Source: Spirodela intermedia (Eukaryota; Streptophyta; Magnoliopsida; Alismatales; Araceae). Taken from it: 64,000 nucleotides of DNA. The translations under genes and the position numbers were made by a program. The notes under the pieces were generated by a model. The model was not told the origin of the DNA, made no database searches, and saw nothing but the letters and a program-made list of their open reading frames with translations. Shown one piece after another: positions 52,601 to 63,231 of this stretch. The DNA lies in the NCBI GenBank assembly GCA_902729315.2, contig LR746278.1, forward strand, positions 3,419,501 through 3,483,500, in the 5' to 3' direction. Each line of letters starts with the position of its first letter. Positions within the stretch are counted from its first letter, which is position 1.

Positions 52601-55600
52601 GACAATGCCTACCTGCAATTTTCAAAGATTGACATGATGGTACAGAAAAGAGGAAAAGAGCTTTCGCAAAAAGGCATGCACATCTGCTTTAATCGATAAT
52701 GAAATGAATAGAAATTAATACAATGCAGAAAACAGATATAAGACAATAATTCAGTTAATCATTTGGATGATGAATATCTACCATTATGATGTCTGAAAAT
52801 CATTATGATGGTTACGAGTGTACAAATCAGAAAATCAGAAAACATAACTTCATTACAAGTAATCAGATAAGAAATAACTACTCCACGAGATTTCAGTGAG
52901 CTTAATATCAAATAGATTCGGTATTTCTACCTCAGTAAAACAGAGAACAGCATCACATTGGGGCAACATGTGGAAATGACGATCAATCTCCACATGTTTG
53001 GTACAGTCATGCTGTACTGGGTTATGCACTAGATTGATTGCTGACTTATTGTCGCAATAAATCTTCATAGGACTGAATAAAGGAATTTGTAACTCATCAA
53101 GTAAGTTCTTGACCCAAAGTAACTCACATATTCCTTGAGCAAGTGCCCTAAGTTCAGCCTCAGCACTTGATCAAGCAACTACATTCCGTTTTTTTACTCC
53201 TCCAAGTGACAAGGTTGCCACCAACAAAAGTAAGATGACCGGAGGTTGACCTTCGATTAATCGTTGAGCCTGCATAATCAGCATCTATAAACATCCCAAC
53301 CTCTACCTTTCCACTTCGTTTTAAAAGAACCCCTTTTCCTGGTGTGCCTTTCAAATAATGTAGCACTCAGTAGGCAGCATGTAAATGACACTCTTTAGGT
53401 TGATGCATAAATTGACTCAATATACTCACTACATATGAGATATCCGGTCGGGTGTGTGTTAGATAAAGTAGTCGGCCAATGAGACGTTGATACATCTCAC
53501 GGTCAATAGAAATTTCTTCATTTGTCATACACAATTTCTGATTTGGATCAATAGGTTTCTTGGCTGGTTTACACACAGATTTCCCTGTTTCAGTTAACAA
53601 ATCTGTTATGTACTTTCTTTGAGAAATAAAAATGCCTTTAGAAGAATGTGCCACTTTGATTCCTAAAAAATACTTGAGTCGTCCCAAAGTCTTGACATCA
53701 AACTCTTGGGCCAAACAATTGCTCAAGTTTTTGATCTCCCCTTCATCATTTCCTGTGATGATAATATCATCAACATAAACTAATAGAACTATAACTCCCC
53801 CTAAAGAAGAGTGTTTAAAAAATAATGTGTGATCAGCATTACTTGGGTTGTAATTCAGTTTCTTCATGGCTACTGTAAACCTTCCAAACGATACATGTGG
53901 AGACTGTTTGAGGCCATAAAGGGATTTCTTTAACTTGCAAACAAGATTAGATGAATGATTACCCTCATATCCTGGTGGAAGAGTCATGTAGACTTTTTCA
54001 ACCAAATCACCACGCAAGAATGTATTTTTAACATCAAATTGTTAAATATTCCAGTTGAAAATTGCTGCTAAGGATAGTAAAAACGAACTGTATTCATTTT
54101 GGCCACTGGTGCAAAAGTCTCTTGATAACTATTCCATATACTTGTGTATAACCCTTAGCCACCAGCCAGGCTTTATACCTCTCGATCAAACCATCCGATT
54201 TATATTTCACAACGTACACCCATTTGCAACCAATAGTCTCCTTATCTCGTGGTAATTCCACTAGATCCCATATCTGATTTTTTGCAAGAACTCTCATCTC
54301 ATCATCCATGGCTTGTTTCCACTTAGGATTAGATAGAGCCTCTGAGAGATTTTTTAGAATGGCAGTGGTGTCTAAGGACACAATAAATGATTGATAGGGT
54401 GAAGAAAGTCTGTGATAAGACAGAAAATTGGCAGCTGGGTACAAGGGTGTTTTTGTACACTCCCTTATAGATTTCCACAGGGCAATGAGAAGTGCTTCAT
54501 GAGGTAGGACTGCAGGATCATCAGATGAAGGAGATGTTAATGGTTGTATATTTTCTAAGCTCAAATCAGAATCTTAGATTTTTGGTGAATCATGAATTTC
54601 CCCTCGCCTAGAATAAACCTTGCCAAACCTTAGGTTTTCAAGAAGCGAATTCAATATAGGACTGGGTATTTCAGGGACTGAAATGAGAATGAAAAGGTTG
54701 CCAGCTGAAGACAAGAGTGAAGAAGCTACATGTTGATCGATATGAGCTGTGGAAAATAGATGTTGATCACTGGATGGAGATTCTTTAAAATAAGAATCAG
54801 ATTCATGAAAATAACATCCAATGAAATAATTTTTTTTGTAGGAGGGTGGTAATATTTGTACCCGTTTCGATTGGCAGCATAACCAAGAAATACACATTTA
54901 AGTGATCTCGGTTCTAGTTTGCCTTTGGTTTGATTATGAATGTGAACAAAAGAGACACAACCAAATGTCTTAGGTTCTAGCCTAGTTTTAAGTTGATGGT
55001 CTGGGAAAAACTTGGCTAATGAATCTAACAGGCTGAGGAAGCCTAAGATTCTGGATGGTAATCAGTTGATGAGGTATGTGGCTGTTAGAACAGCCTCCCC
55101 CCAAAAAACTTTAGGTATATGATGCTGAAATAAAATTGATCGAGTGACTTCTAAAAGATGATGATTTTTTCTTTCAACTAAATCATTCTATTGTGGGGTA
55201 TAGACACAGGAGGATTCATGTATGATGCCCTTTATTTGGAAGTATAAATTCAGATTTTCGCTAAAATACTCTTTAGCATTATTAGATCTGAATTTTTTAT
55301 TTTTAATACTAGTGCCAAACTAGTTTTTTATCATGGCACAAAAATATTTCAGAACATCACACATCAGATTTTTGTTTGAGAAGGAAGACCCACATACATC
55401 TTGTACAATCATCAATGAAAGTGACAAACCATTTATTACTACGAGTGTCATTAATCGGACATGGTCTCCAAATGTCACTATGAATTAAGAAGAATGGCAC
55501 ATCACTCCTTTCCCCTTGAGATTGAAATGAAGTACGTGTGTGTTTAGAAAGTTCACACACATTACATTTAAGAGTGTCTAATGACACCTTTCGAAATATA

Positions 55601-58600
55601 GTAAGAAAAACTATTTTCAAAGTGCTAAAAGATGGATGACCCATCCGTTGGTGAAGTAATCGTATCTTAAGGACATCTTCTAGAGGTTCTAGAGATTGAT
55701 CCGCTTCCACTAGATGTGTTTAGCTTAGTCCTTCTAGAAGATAAAGACCTTCACACTCTCTAGAAATTCCAATCCTCTGATGATGTACCTTATCAAATAT
55801 GACACAGACATCATAAAGAAAGACACGATAAGGTGAGTTTCTAACAAGTTTCTTAACTGCAATGAGGTTTGTAAATAACTTGGGGACATGAAGAACATTA
55901 GTAAGAACCCCTAGAGGTTCAAGTCTAATGTCTCCTATACCTGCGACGGTTAGAAAGGATCCGTCTACAGTAGTCACTTTTCTGTCACTAGGACATGGGT
56001 TGTATTTGGTGAAAAGGCTGGGGGAGTTGGTCATGTGGTCTGTTGCTCCTGAGTCCACTACCAAATTATTAAAAATATCTCTAGAAGAGACTCTAACTCT
56101 AAGAGAGTGGTGAAACATACCATGCTGAATTGATAAGAACTGTGTCACTATCAACTTTAGTTTTTCTAACTTAATTCAAAGTCGCTCTATATCTTCAATC
56201 TGAGGAGAAGAAGAATGTTGATTGATTTGGGAATTTAAAGACTGACTAGTCAGTAATCCTGCTGCCAAATGTGATTAACTGCCATATTTTTCAGTGCCAA
56301 AATTTTGTGGTTTACCATGTAGTTTATAACACCTATTTCTAGTGTGACGAGATTTCCTGCAATATGTACACCATAGATTATCACGAAAATCAGTCTTCTG
56401 ATTTCTTCCTTGGCCATGTTGAGGCTGTTTAACTTGATCTGAGGCTTTCTTCATAATTTCTCCATGTTTAATCATAAATGCAGTATTGTCATAAAATAGC
56501 TTCATCCAAATCACATTTCCTTTCACGACTTGAAATCTGTTGTCTGACTTGATCAAAAACATAATTAAGTCCAGCCAAAAATTTTAACTCTTCTTCATTC
56601 TATAAAATGTCATAGGATAATAATTTCTGTAGGTTTTTCTGTATCAATGTTGAGATAAATAATCGATTTCCTGTCATAAAATTTTCAACTCTCTTATATA
56701 TTCCATCACAGATTTATTTCCTTGAATTGTGGACATAGATTTTGTCTCAAGTTCATATAAATGTGCCTCATTATTTCTTTGTGAAAATTTCATGTGAACT
56801 ATTTCTCACATATCTTTGACTGTAGATAGAAGGAAAAAATCTCAGCTAATTTGGGGAATCATTGTTCCCCAAAGCCAGGTTTTGATTAATACATCTTCTC
56901 TCCATCTACAAAATTCTCGAGACAATGGATTTAGTTTTCCCTCAATCAGATGATGTAACATCCTCTCTTCCAATCAATACCTCTCGAACATATTCTGACT
57001 ATTGAATCAAATTGTATCCAGTCAATTTGAACTCTACAGGCATTGCAGGAAGTTCAATGAGTGATCTTGGACCACTTGGACCAAGATTAACTTCCCTTGT
57101 GGAGGTTGGATCCCCCACAGATGATGAAGAATTGTCTCCCACATTCTCCATTTAAAAAGGATGTCCAAATTCACGAAAAAATCATATTTGTGAACAAATC
57201 TCAATAGAGACAAGGAAAAACGGTGCAAGAACCGTAACATACCAGTAGATCAGTGCGGAAGCAAAGAAATGGAGCAATCACACCTGGATTCGCTCTGAAA
57301 GAAACACAACTAAGGAGAAGATCCCTTGCCGGAAGTGTACAGCATCTGCAACTCCAGCAGACGATGGAGAGAACGCCGACAAAGCAGCATCAACTGTGAC
57401 AGTGCTGAAAGATAGGGTTTAAAACCCTAGAATGGCTCTGATACCATGTAGTTGAGATAACACACAATCTGGAGCTCTGATAGGCACCAAGCACTCGTGG
57501 AAGAACTCAAACTTTATTGATCAAAAAACTGTTTACAAGGAGAGTGGGATCCAGTATTTATACCAGATCCCTAGAGGGTTCTAGACACACTAATGTAACA
57601 CGAAATGAAAGGTAAATGAGGACATATATGTAAACATGTAAGGTATACATGTTATTAAGTACATCTCAACAACAAGATCAGAACCAGCCGATTTTGTACA
57701 CCATGCTTAGAACCAACGAGAGGACATAACTCATCAGGTATGACTCCAGAACAAATGAAGCAAGGAATAGTTCAATTGGCAACATAGTATTCAACTCTCA
57801 GCATGCAGAGTGATAACCGATCATTTACAAGTGAATCCAATAAAGGTTACGATTAAACAAAGAAGAAATGGGGTAATGAAATCAGAGGGACCAAGTTGCA
57901 ACTACAGCCAAAGCATCCATATGACTTGTGTCTTAATTGCACAAAGTAACATTAATCCACATCTAGGCAAGCATTCGGTGACTGCTCTCTCATACTCAAC
58001 CCTCAATACTCTAAGACCATATGGAACACAGACACAGCAGTGAGACAATCCAATAAGCTCCAAGTTATCTATCTCCGATGTGGTAACTTAGTTAAAATGT
58101 CTTTGTAATAACTGCTCTTGAGCGACTAAAAGCTTCATGGAAACAGATGTTTACCACTTGTAAGAGCTACTCTGAACTGAGAAAAAAAATCTGCATATAG
58201 TAAATCAACTCCCACAATTGAATCTGAAGGGCAATGTAACGTTCTTATGAGCTCTGTATAAGCTGAAGTTCCGAAATAGTACATAATTCAGGCAAGGAGA
58301 TATATTGACCACGTAAATGATAAATAGACCACATAACATTTTCATCAGTATCTTATGACATCTATTACAAATGCAATGATCAGACAAAATTAGTAATGTT
58401 TATAATCTAGCTTTTATTTAAATAGAATGCCTCATATTACGACAGAAGAAAAAAGAAAACAAAATGGTCATACATATGGCCAAAACAACATAACATGGAA
58501 TTTGGGCAACAAACTAGAAACCAAGTCAACAGAATCAATAAGTAATCAAACCTGCTTCAAAATTGCTTCTTCAGCAAGTTCTGAATTAAGTTCCAATATT

Positions 58601-61479
58601 TCCCAGTCATCTTCATCATTAGGCTCTATGGTGACTAGTACAGCTCTTGGTAAATTGGCAACCACTTTTACGTGAACATTGGTATGATCCACTAAGCTAA
58701 TGCACTCCGCAAAATGCTTAGAAACCTGTATCAAGGTATAAATGGCAATCAGTTTCATCAGAATGGGGTTCACGAATGTATGATAGCTTAAATTCATCTG
58801 AGGCACAACATCATCCTAATCAGATATTAATCTACTGCACCGAACATATGAAGCACATTGTCTGCATACATAACTTGACATTGCTATAGACCAAATTATA
58901 GGGGAACATATAGTCATCAAAGTTTCTTATTGCAAGGCGAATGTAGGGACAGCCATATTGGCGATTGCCAGTGTATAACTGACTACCGTCTTAACTCTCA
59001 ACAAGAAGCAGAGGTAACAGACAACCGTTCTCCCCTCATCATCAACCGTGCAGATAAGGTCCTTGACACTGTATGCAAACGGATCAACCTTGTCCCCAAA
59101 TCTGAGCAAGTCTCTCTTTTTCTATTCTTCTTCTATCAGTTTCTCATAGAAAGTGGTAAAAATACATTCTATTGAGGAAACGATACAACAATACAGACTA
59201 TTACCCTCAAATCATAATGATGCACGCCAACAACTACAGTGGCATATCACATGGAAAAAAAAACGTTATCTCAACTAAGTCATCTTCCTCCACTGGCATG
59301 ATAGAATAAGACATCAAACAGGTACGTAAAAGGAGAGAAAAAAATCTCACAGTGAAGCCTGGGATACTAATCTACTCTTTCAATCAACACTGATTCTAAA
59401 GAAGAATGAATATCTTTGAATGTAGATTGTTTCTGTTTTACTTTTCGATGTTCAGGTCAACGATCCTAATAATTTCACGTCAGAATTCCTTAGTCCGGAG
59501 AAGAATATTAAAAATAACAGAACATGGAACCACAGCATGGTGTTTAATGTAAACAACAATACATTGGAATCAAGGGAATGAAGTCAAATTCCGAAAACTG
59601 ATTCAAGAAATAAAGATAAAAGCTGGTCTCCAGGTGATGAGAAGCGATTTCAAGAAATTACTTTCCCAGCTAAGCGAGCTGCTCACCAACGTCCTATGGC
59701 TTATTACAAAAAGAATCAAACATTTTGCAAGCATTTAAACAACAATATACTGTCACCCACCAACATCATAAGTTTTTTTATTAAAAGAATGAATGTTTTT
59801 GCAAGTATCCTGACGTTGTATGTCACATTATGACGAGGATAAATGATATTTTCTCTCAGATAGTTGTTATCTAAGCTGCGGTTAGAAAATAATTAGCTTT
59901 ATCTTCCTGTTTTTACAGGTATTTATTCAACTATACATCGATATTATTTGAGATCCTGACACTATCGACATAAAGGCACCAAGTGTAGCTGCTGACCGCC
60001 TCTCACAACTCTGAAATTGAAATGATGGTTCCACAGTGGCATTGACGTTAGTATCACCTAGCCAGTCACCATTCATGTTACCAATACAAGTTGCCCATGC
60101 TCAAAACCAACCACTCAGCTGATACAACCAACTTTTTTCATGAGGTTTATAAAAATAAGTACCGAAGTTCACTCAGCCCAGATGGTCTTAGTGGTTACGT
60201 AATTGAGCTCATACCAATCTGTAACGGTCTGGTCTATGGTTTCGGAAAAGAATGGCACAATCATGTCAAACACTCACCCTGATCTTCATATCCGATTATG
60301 CTCTTATTTATCATTCAAACCCAGCTACACCAACTTTGAATCCCAGATCTAATAACAAAATCAAAACCTTACGGACAATTACTAGCCTTTTCTTTTTTTT
60401 TTACAAGCACTCCATAACAATAGTCTCTTGTACTGAATCCACGAACCAGTAACAGGTAATGAAATGACACCTGGGTTGCCCTATCTCTTCTATCTAGCCA
60501 TAGTTATCGTACATAAAAGGGCAAAACGTCAAACATGAAACAAACACAAAACCTTGAGCCCAGTCACAACTGAACTCATTGACGTCATGCGAAAATGAGG
60601 ACCAACTGAACGTGTGCTATAGATTTCGTTCAGAACAATTCCATCATGTCAAGTTCACCAACAGGTACAATAACATACAGCTTTCCATCTAACTCACTAC
60701 GCATCCATCTTGAGCCAGATCCACTCCATCTATTGTCGGCCCATGATGCGATACCACAAAGATCTTTCTCCCACACGGCAACTACTTGAAACTTATCACC
60801 AGTTATTTCACAAAACCTCAAGAGTCTCCAGGTTCTTTTAAAACTGATGCATTACAGAGAGTACTAGACCATGCACAGTTAAGCCAGCTCTATGAATTTT
60901 GATCGTCAGGATCTTAGTGTCCACTAGGGGCCATGATGCCGACCTGAGTTGCAAAGATATAAACCCAATCTCACCCAGTCTCTGTATTTCTCTAAATTCT
61001 TTATCAGGACTCCAATGCTCCCTAGCTAGCACAATTTTGCTTTCTCCTCAGGAAATATCCCTTCCCACTCATAAACCAACGGAAAGGGAACTTAATGGAC
61101 CACCAGCGTTCGAAGACGAGATCGAGTACCGAAAGTGCACATGTCCACCTAAAGGTAAACCAGCTCAGTCGAGAGGCAAGCCAAGCCAACACCCCTTTTC
61201 CCACCCAAGTACGTCCCAAAAAGCCTGAGCGGAAGGGATACAACAGAGAGAGGAGAGAAGACAGCTGGCAAGGCGATCGTCAACCTCGATGACGGGCGAC
61301 CTCGATGCGGAGCCCGACCAGGCCAGCTTCCAGCAGCCGCCGTCGCGGGAACGGAGCTCGAGGCCAAGAACCGGGGGCAGGATGCCCCCGGCAGTGGACT
61401 GGAGGGTCTGGATGAGAGGCAGAGGGAGGGAGACGAAGCAGCTCTCAATCCCCCCCACCAACCTCACCTCGAACTCCAT
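37625..61479 (-). CDS. PEX1: Peroxisome biogenesis protein 1, double AAA+ ATPase, 17 exons, 1134 aa
   Basis: With PEX6 it forms the ATPase that extracts the PTS1 receptor PEX5 from the peroxisome membrane. Exons (minus): 61479-61285, 58725-58552, 52612-52513, 51851-51357, 51073-50330, 50199-50108, 46915-46842, 45872-45653, 45533-45440, 45343-45189, 44139-43909, 42814-42614, 40390-40265, 40165-40104, 39382-39265, 38467-38183, 37663-37625. All phases close; as I recall, Arabidopsis PEX1 is about 1130 aa. The N-domain begins [11 protein letters not shown]1: Walker A GPPGSGKT at about 598, split by intron 6, and Walker B LIIFDDLD at 659-666. D2: Walker A GPPGCGKT at 885-892, Walker B LLFFDEFD at about 940-947, and second region of homology [18 protein letters not shown]. 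The 12-residue last exon ends AKGKRATLA, as in relatives. Intron 2 (5.9 kb) carries a copia element; introns 1, 6 and 12 are 2.2-3.2 kb. The start is shared with a divergent promoter facing PSAF. Confidence 0.97.
40559..40639. repeat. Hairpin flanked by a 16 bp direct repeat (PEX1 intron 12)
   Basis: AAGCGATATCATCTTA occurs at 40559-40574 and 40624-40639. Between them is a perfect 12 bp inverted repeat, AAGAGCTATACA at 40582-40593 and its complement at 40606-40617, with a 12 bp loop. The layout resembles a very small foldback insertion with a long target duplication, but it is too short to assign to a family. Confidence 0.7.
40889..40909. repeat. Short (CT)n microsatellite
   Basis: About ten CT units in PEX1 intron 12. 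Confidence 0.9.
52985..57151 (-). pseudogene. Broken copia gag-pol
   Basis: Remnants in order from a gag start at about 57151 ([11 protein letters not shown]): gag zinc knuckle [20 protein letters not shown] near 56390-56330; protease motif [11 protein letters not shown] near 56070; integrase GKIR-box relative [10 protein letters not shown] and [11 protein letters not shown] (about 55660-55540), then FIDDCTR; reverse transcriptase start [15 protein letters not shown] (about 54320), YGLKQSP and catalytic [10 protein letters not shown] (about 53790); RNase H segments FIDADYAGS and [14 protein letters not shown] (about 53290 and 53060). The frame is lost after YTQVYGI near 54120 and again at several stops. 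Not functional as it stands. Confidence 0.92.
57435..57446 (-). other. Retrotransposon primer-binding site (initiator tRNA-Met type)
   Basis: Sense TGGTATCAGAGC lies immediately after the LTR terminus. This is the usual copia site complementary to the 3' end of plant initiator tRNA-Met. Confidence 0.93.
57447..57671 (-). repeat. 5' LTR of the copia element, 225 bp
   Basis: Sense sequence starts TGTTGAGATG and ends TCTCAACTACA, a TG...CA unit with short inverted ends, next to the primer-binding site. A TATAAATA (57562-57555, sense) is a candidate LTR TATA box. No second copy is seen in the window. Confidence 0.88.
60630..61032 (-). other. Protein-like ORF fragments in PEX1 intron 1
   Basis: Two adjacent minus-strand open frames read like protein. 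61032-60838 contains [20 protein letters not shown], and 60821-60630 contains [15 protein letters not shown] and [21 protein letters not shown] do not recognise the family. Neither is flanked by splice sites that would join PEX1 in frame, and PEX1 exons 1 and 2 join without them. A relic of another gene is possible. Confidence 0.35.
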
Positions 61480-62129
61480 GGCCGCACGGGATCAGACTCC
61501 CAGCGGCACGCACACCCTTCGCCCAAAACCTTCACAGAGAGAAATACTCTCAACCCCCAACCAGAAGACTGACGTGACTCGTTCAATAGAAACGGGACCC
61601 ACTTCTGCCACGTAAGCAGTAGAACGCGCATCTGAGGTGGCAGGCAGGCAGAAGATAAAAAAATAATTTAATCTTTTGAGGGTCTCAAAGCATGAAAAAG
61701 AGTACATACCGAAGTAAGAATCTTCTCAGGGCACTGGATATAAAGACAGATTTAAGAAGGCTTCACGTGTAATAAAACTTGAAAATAAACAAGATATTAT
61801 TTATTAGCCGATTTAGATTCTGCGCACCACACAAGCCGTGAGATGAGATATGGGGGTAGAAGAGGATTTCGGGGCTGAGCGAGACCACGCGCTCCAACAA
61901 TCCAATCACCGTTCGCCAGCTCAGCATCGCGGCGCTCTCCATCTTATCTCCCTCTCGTCTCTCCACCAATCACGTGCCTCCCCACGTTCTCCGCTCTCTC
62001 TCTCTCTCCTGCCCCACTCTCATCCCTCCCCTCCGCCCCCATTTCCCTCTCCCCTCTCCCACCTGCAGCAAACCAGTCCAGAAGAGAGAGAGAGAGCAGA
62101 GAGCAGAGCGGAGGAAGAGGAAGGGGAAG
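61480..62129. promoter_or_regulatory. Divergent PEX1/PSAF promoter region
   Basis: Only 650 bp separate the two start codons. CACGTG G-boxes lie at 61764-61769 and 61971-61976. An I-box (GATAAG on the minus strand) is at 61943-61948, and CCAAT boxes are at 61900-61904 and 61966-61970. TGACGTGA at 61570-61577 is a bZIP-type site. I-box plus G-box is a known plant light-response module, which fits PSAF. TATAAA at 61739 is about 390 bp from the PSAF start, and the stretch after 61976 is a CT-rich pyrimidine patch, so PSAF is probably TATA-less. Start sites are not known. Confidence 0.65.
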
Positions 62130-62831
62130 ATGTCGAGCTTCGCGGCCATTCCGATCACGACGCTGTCGAAGCCGGTCTCCAAGCCGAGGATGCCGCTGCT
62201 GCAGTGCCAGCCGAGGCTCAGGCCGGCCATCTCCTGCTCGGCGGTGCCGCCGGAGAAGGAGCAGGCGACGGCGGGGGCGACGGCATCCTCCTCCCTGAAG
62301 GCGTTCTCCGCGGCGCTGGCGCTGTCCTCGATCCTGATCTCCTCCGCGCCGCTGCCGGCGGCGGCGGACATCGCCGGCCTGACCCCCTGCAAGGAGTCCA
62401 AGGCCTTCGCCAAGAGGGAGAAGCAGGCGCTGAGGAAGCTGGAGGCGTCGCTGAAGAAGTACGATCCCGACTCCGCCCCCGCGCTCGCCATCAAGGCCAC
62501 CATGGAGAGGACCAAGCGCCGCTTTGACAACTACGGCAAGTTCGGTCTGCTCTGCGGCGCCGACGGCCTCCCGCACCTCATCGTCAGCGGCGACCAACGC
62601 CACTGGGGCGAGTTCATCACCCCCGGCCTTCTCTTCCTCTACATCGCCGGCTGGATCGGCTGGGTCGGCCGGAGCTACCTGATCGCCATCCGCGGAGAGA
62701 AGAAGCCCACGCAGAAGGAGATCATCATCGACGTCCCGCTGGCCTCCAAGCTGGTCTTCAGGGGCTTCAGCTGGCCCGTCGCCGCCTACCGAGAGTTAAT
62801 CAACGGAGACCTAATCGCCAAGGACGTCTGA
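62130..62831 (+). CDS. PSAF: Photosystem I reaction center subunit III (PsaF), intronless, 233 aa
   Basis: PsaF docks plastocyanin on the lumenal side of photosystem I. The start at 62130 is chosen because [11 protein letters not shown] opens a typical bipartite transit peptide; an upstream in-frame ATG at 61974 would add an unlikely leader. Residues 1-50 look like a stromal transit peptide and 51-79 like a lumenal signal ending PAAA; the mature protein probably begins D80 (DIAGLTPC), leaving 154 aa. The Lys-rich amphipathic N-terminus ([18 protein letters not shown]) is the plastocyanin-binding helix of plant and algal PsaF. Two Cys (TPC, LLCGADG) fit the family disulfide. A membrane span follows at [17 protein letters not shown]. 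It ends [11 protein letters not shown]. Coding GC is strikingly high against all neighbours. Confidence 0.98.
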   Translation: MSSFAAIPITTLSKPVSKPRMPLLQCQPRLRPAISCSAVPPEKEQATAGATASSSLKAFSAALALSSILISSAPLPAAADIAGLTPCKESKAFAKREKQALRKLEASLKKYDPDSAPALAIKATMERTKRRFDNYGKFGLLCGADGLPHLIVSGDQRHWGEFITPGLLFLYIAGWIGWVGRSYLIAIRGEKKPTQKEIIIDVPLASKLVFRGFSWPVAAYRELINGDLIAKDV

Positions 62832-63231
62832 TCCGCCGCTGCAGAGATCCCACGGGTGCGGCGCCGCCAGGTTTCCGGCGAGGAGGTACCTCTTTCTTCC
62901 TCGCCTGTAACTCATCCATATCTATGTCTCTCTCTCGCTCACTTGATTTGTGTTCCGAGATTTCTTTGCTGATTTGGGGGAAATTCTCTATGTTTCAGGT
63001 GGGGCTGGGGAGGAGGGGGAGGATCCCGACGGGTCTGTTGGAGAGGAACTAGCGAAAATCCCCAGGGTTGTAATTGATGTTTGTACCTGTATTTTCCAAA
63101 ACATCAGCCAAAACGATCGAGCAGATCATAACGACGACTCCAGACACTCTGGTTTCATCTTCATCCTCCAAAAAAAACAAATCCCCCAAGAACACCAAGA
63201 ACAGCCCGGGAATCCCCGATCTCCACGATTC
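62832..63231. other. PSAF 3' region and convergent spacer
   Basis: Holds the PSAF 3' UTR. An intron-like stretch lies at 62886-62998: GAG|GTACCT donor, pyrimidine-rich body, TTTCAG|GT acceptor, 113 bp. If spliced it lies about 54 nt after the stop codon. I see no coding region; open frames at 62950-63318 lack homology. Confidence 0.5.

Larger units (their letters stand above)
52985..57671 (-). mobile_element. Degenerate, 3'-truncated Ty1/copia retrotransposon in PEX1 intron 2
   Basis: Read on the minus strand, in PEX1 orientation: LTR (57671-57447), primer-binding site, gag with zinc knuckle, protease, integrase, reverse transcriptase and the start of RNase H. Integrase before reverse transcriptase marks the copia superfamily. 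Homology stops after the RNase H segment HVEIDRHF near 52985; the rest of RNase H, the polypurine tract and the 3' LTR are not visible before PEX1 exon 3 at 52612. Frameshifts and stops break the reading frame throughout, so it cannot be autonomous. The left boundary is where homology fades. Confidence 0.93.

Noticed and set aside
61850-62603. Long open frames on both strands (219-225 codons) across PSAF
   Set aside because: They are shadows of the very GC-rich PSAF sequence in other frames, with Ala/Gly/Arg-rich low-complexity products and no family resemblance.
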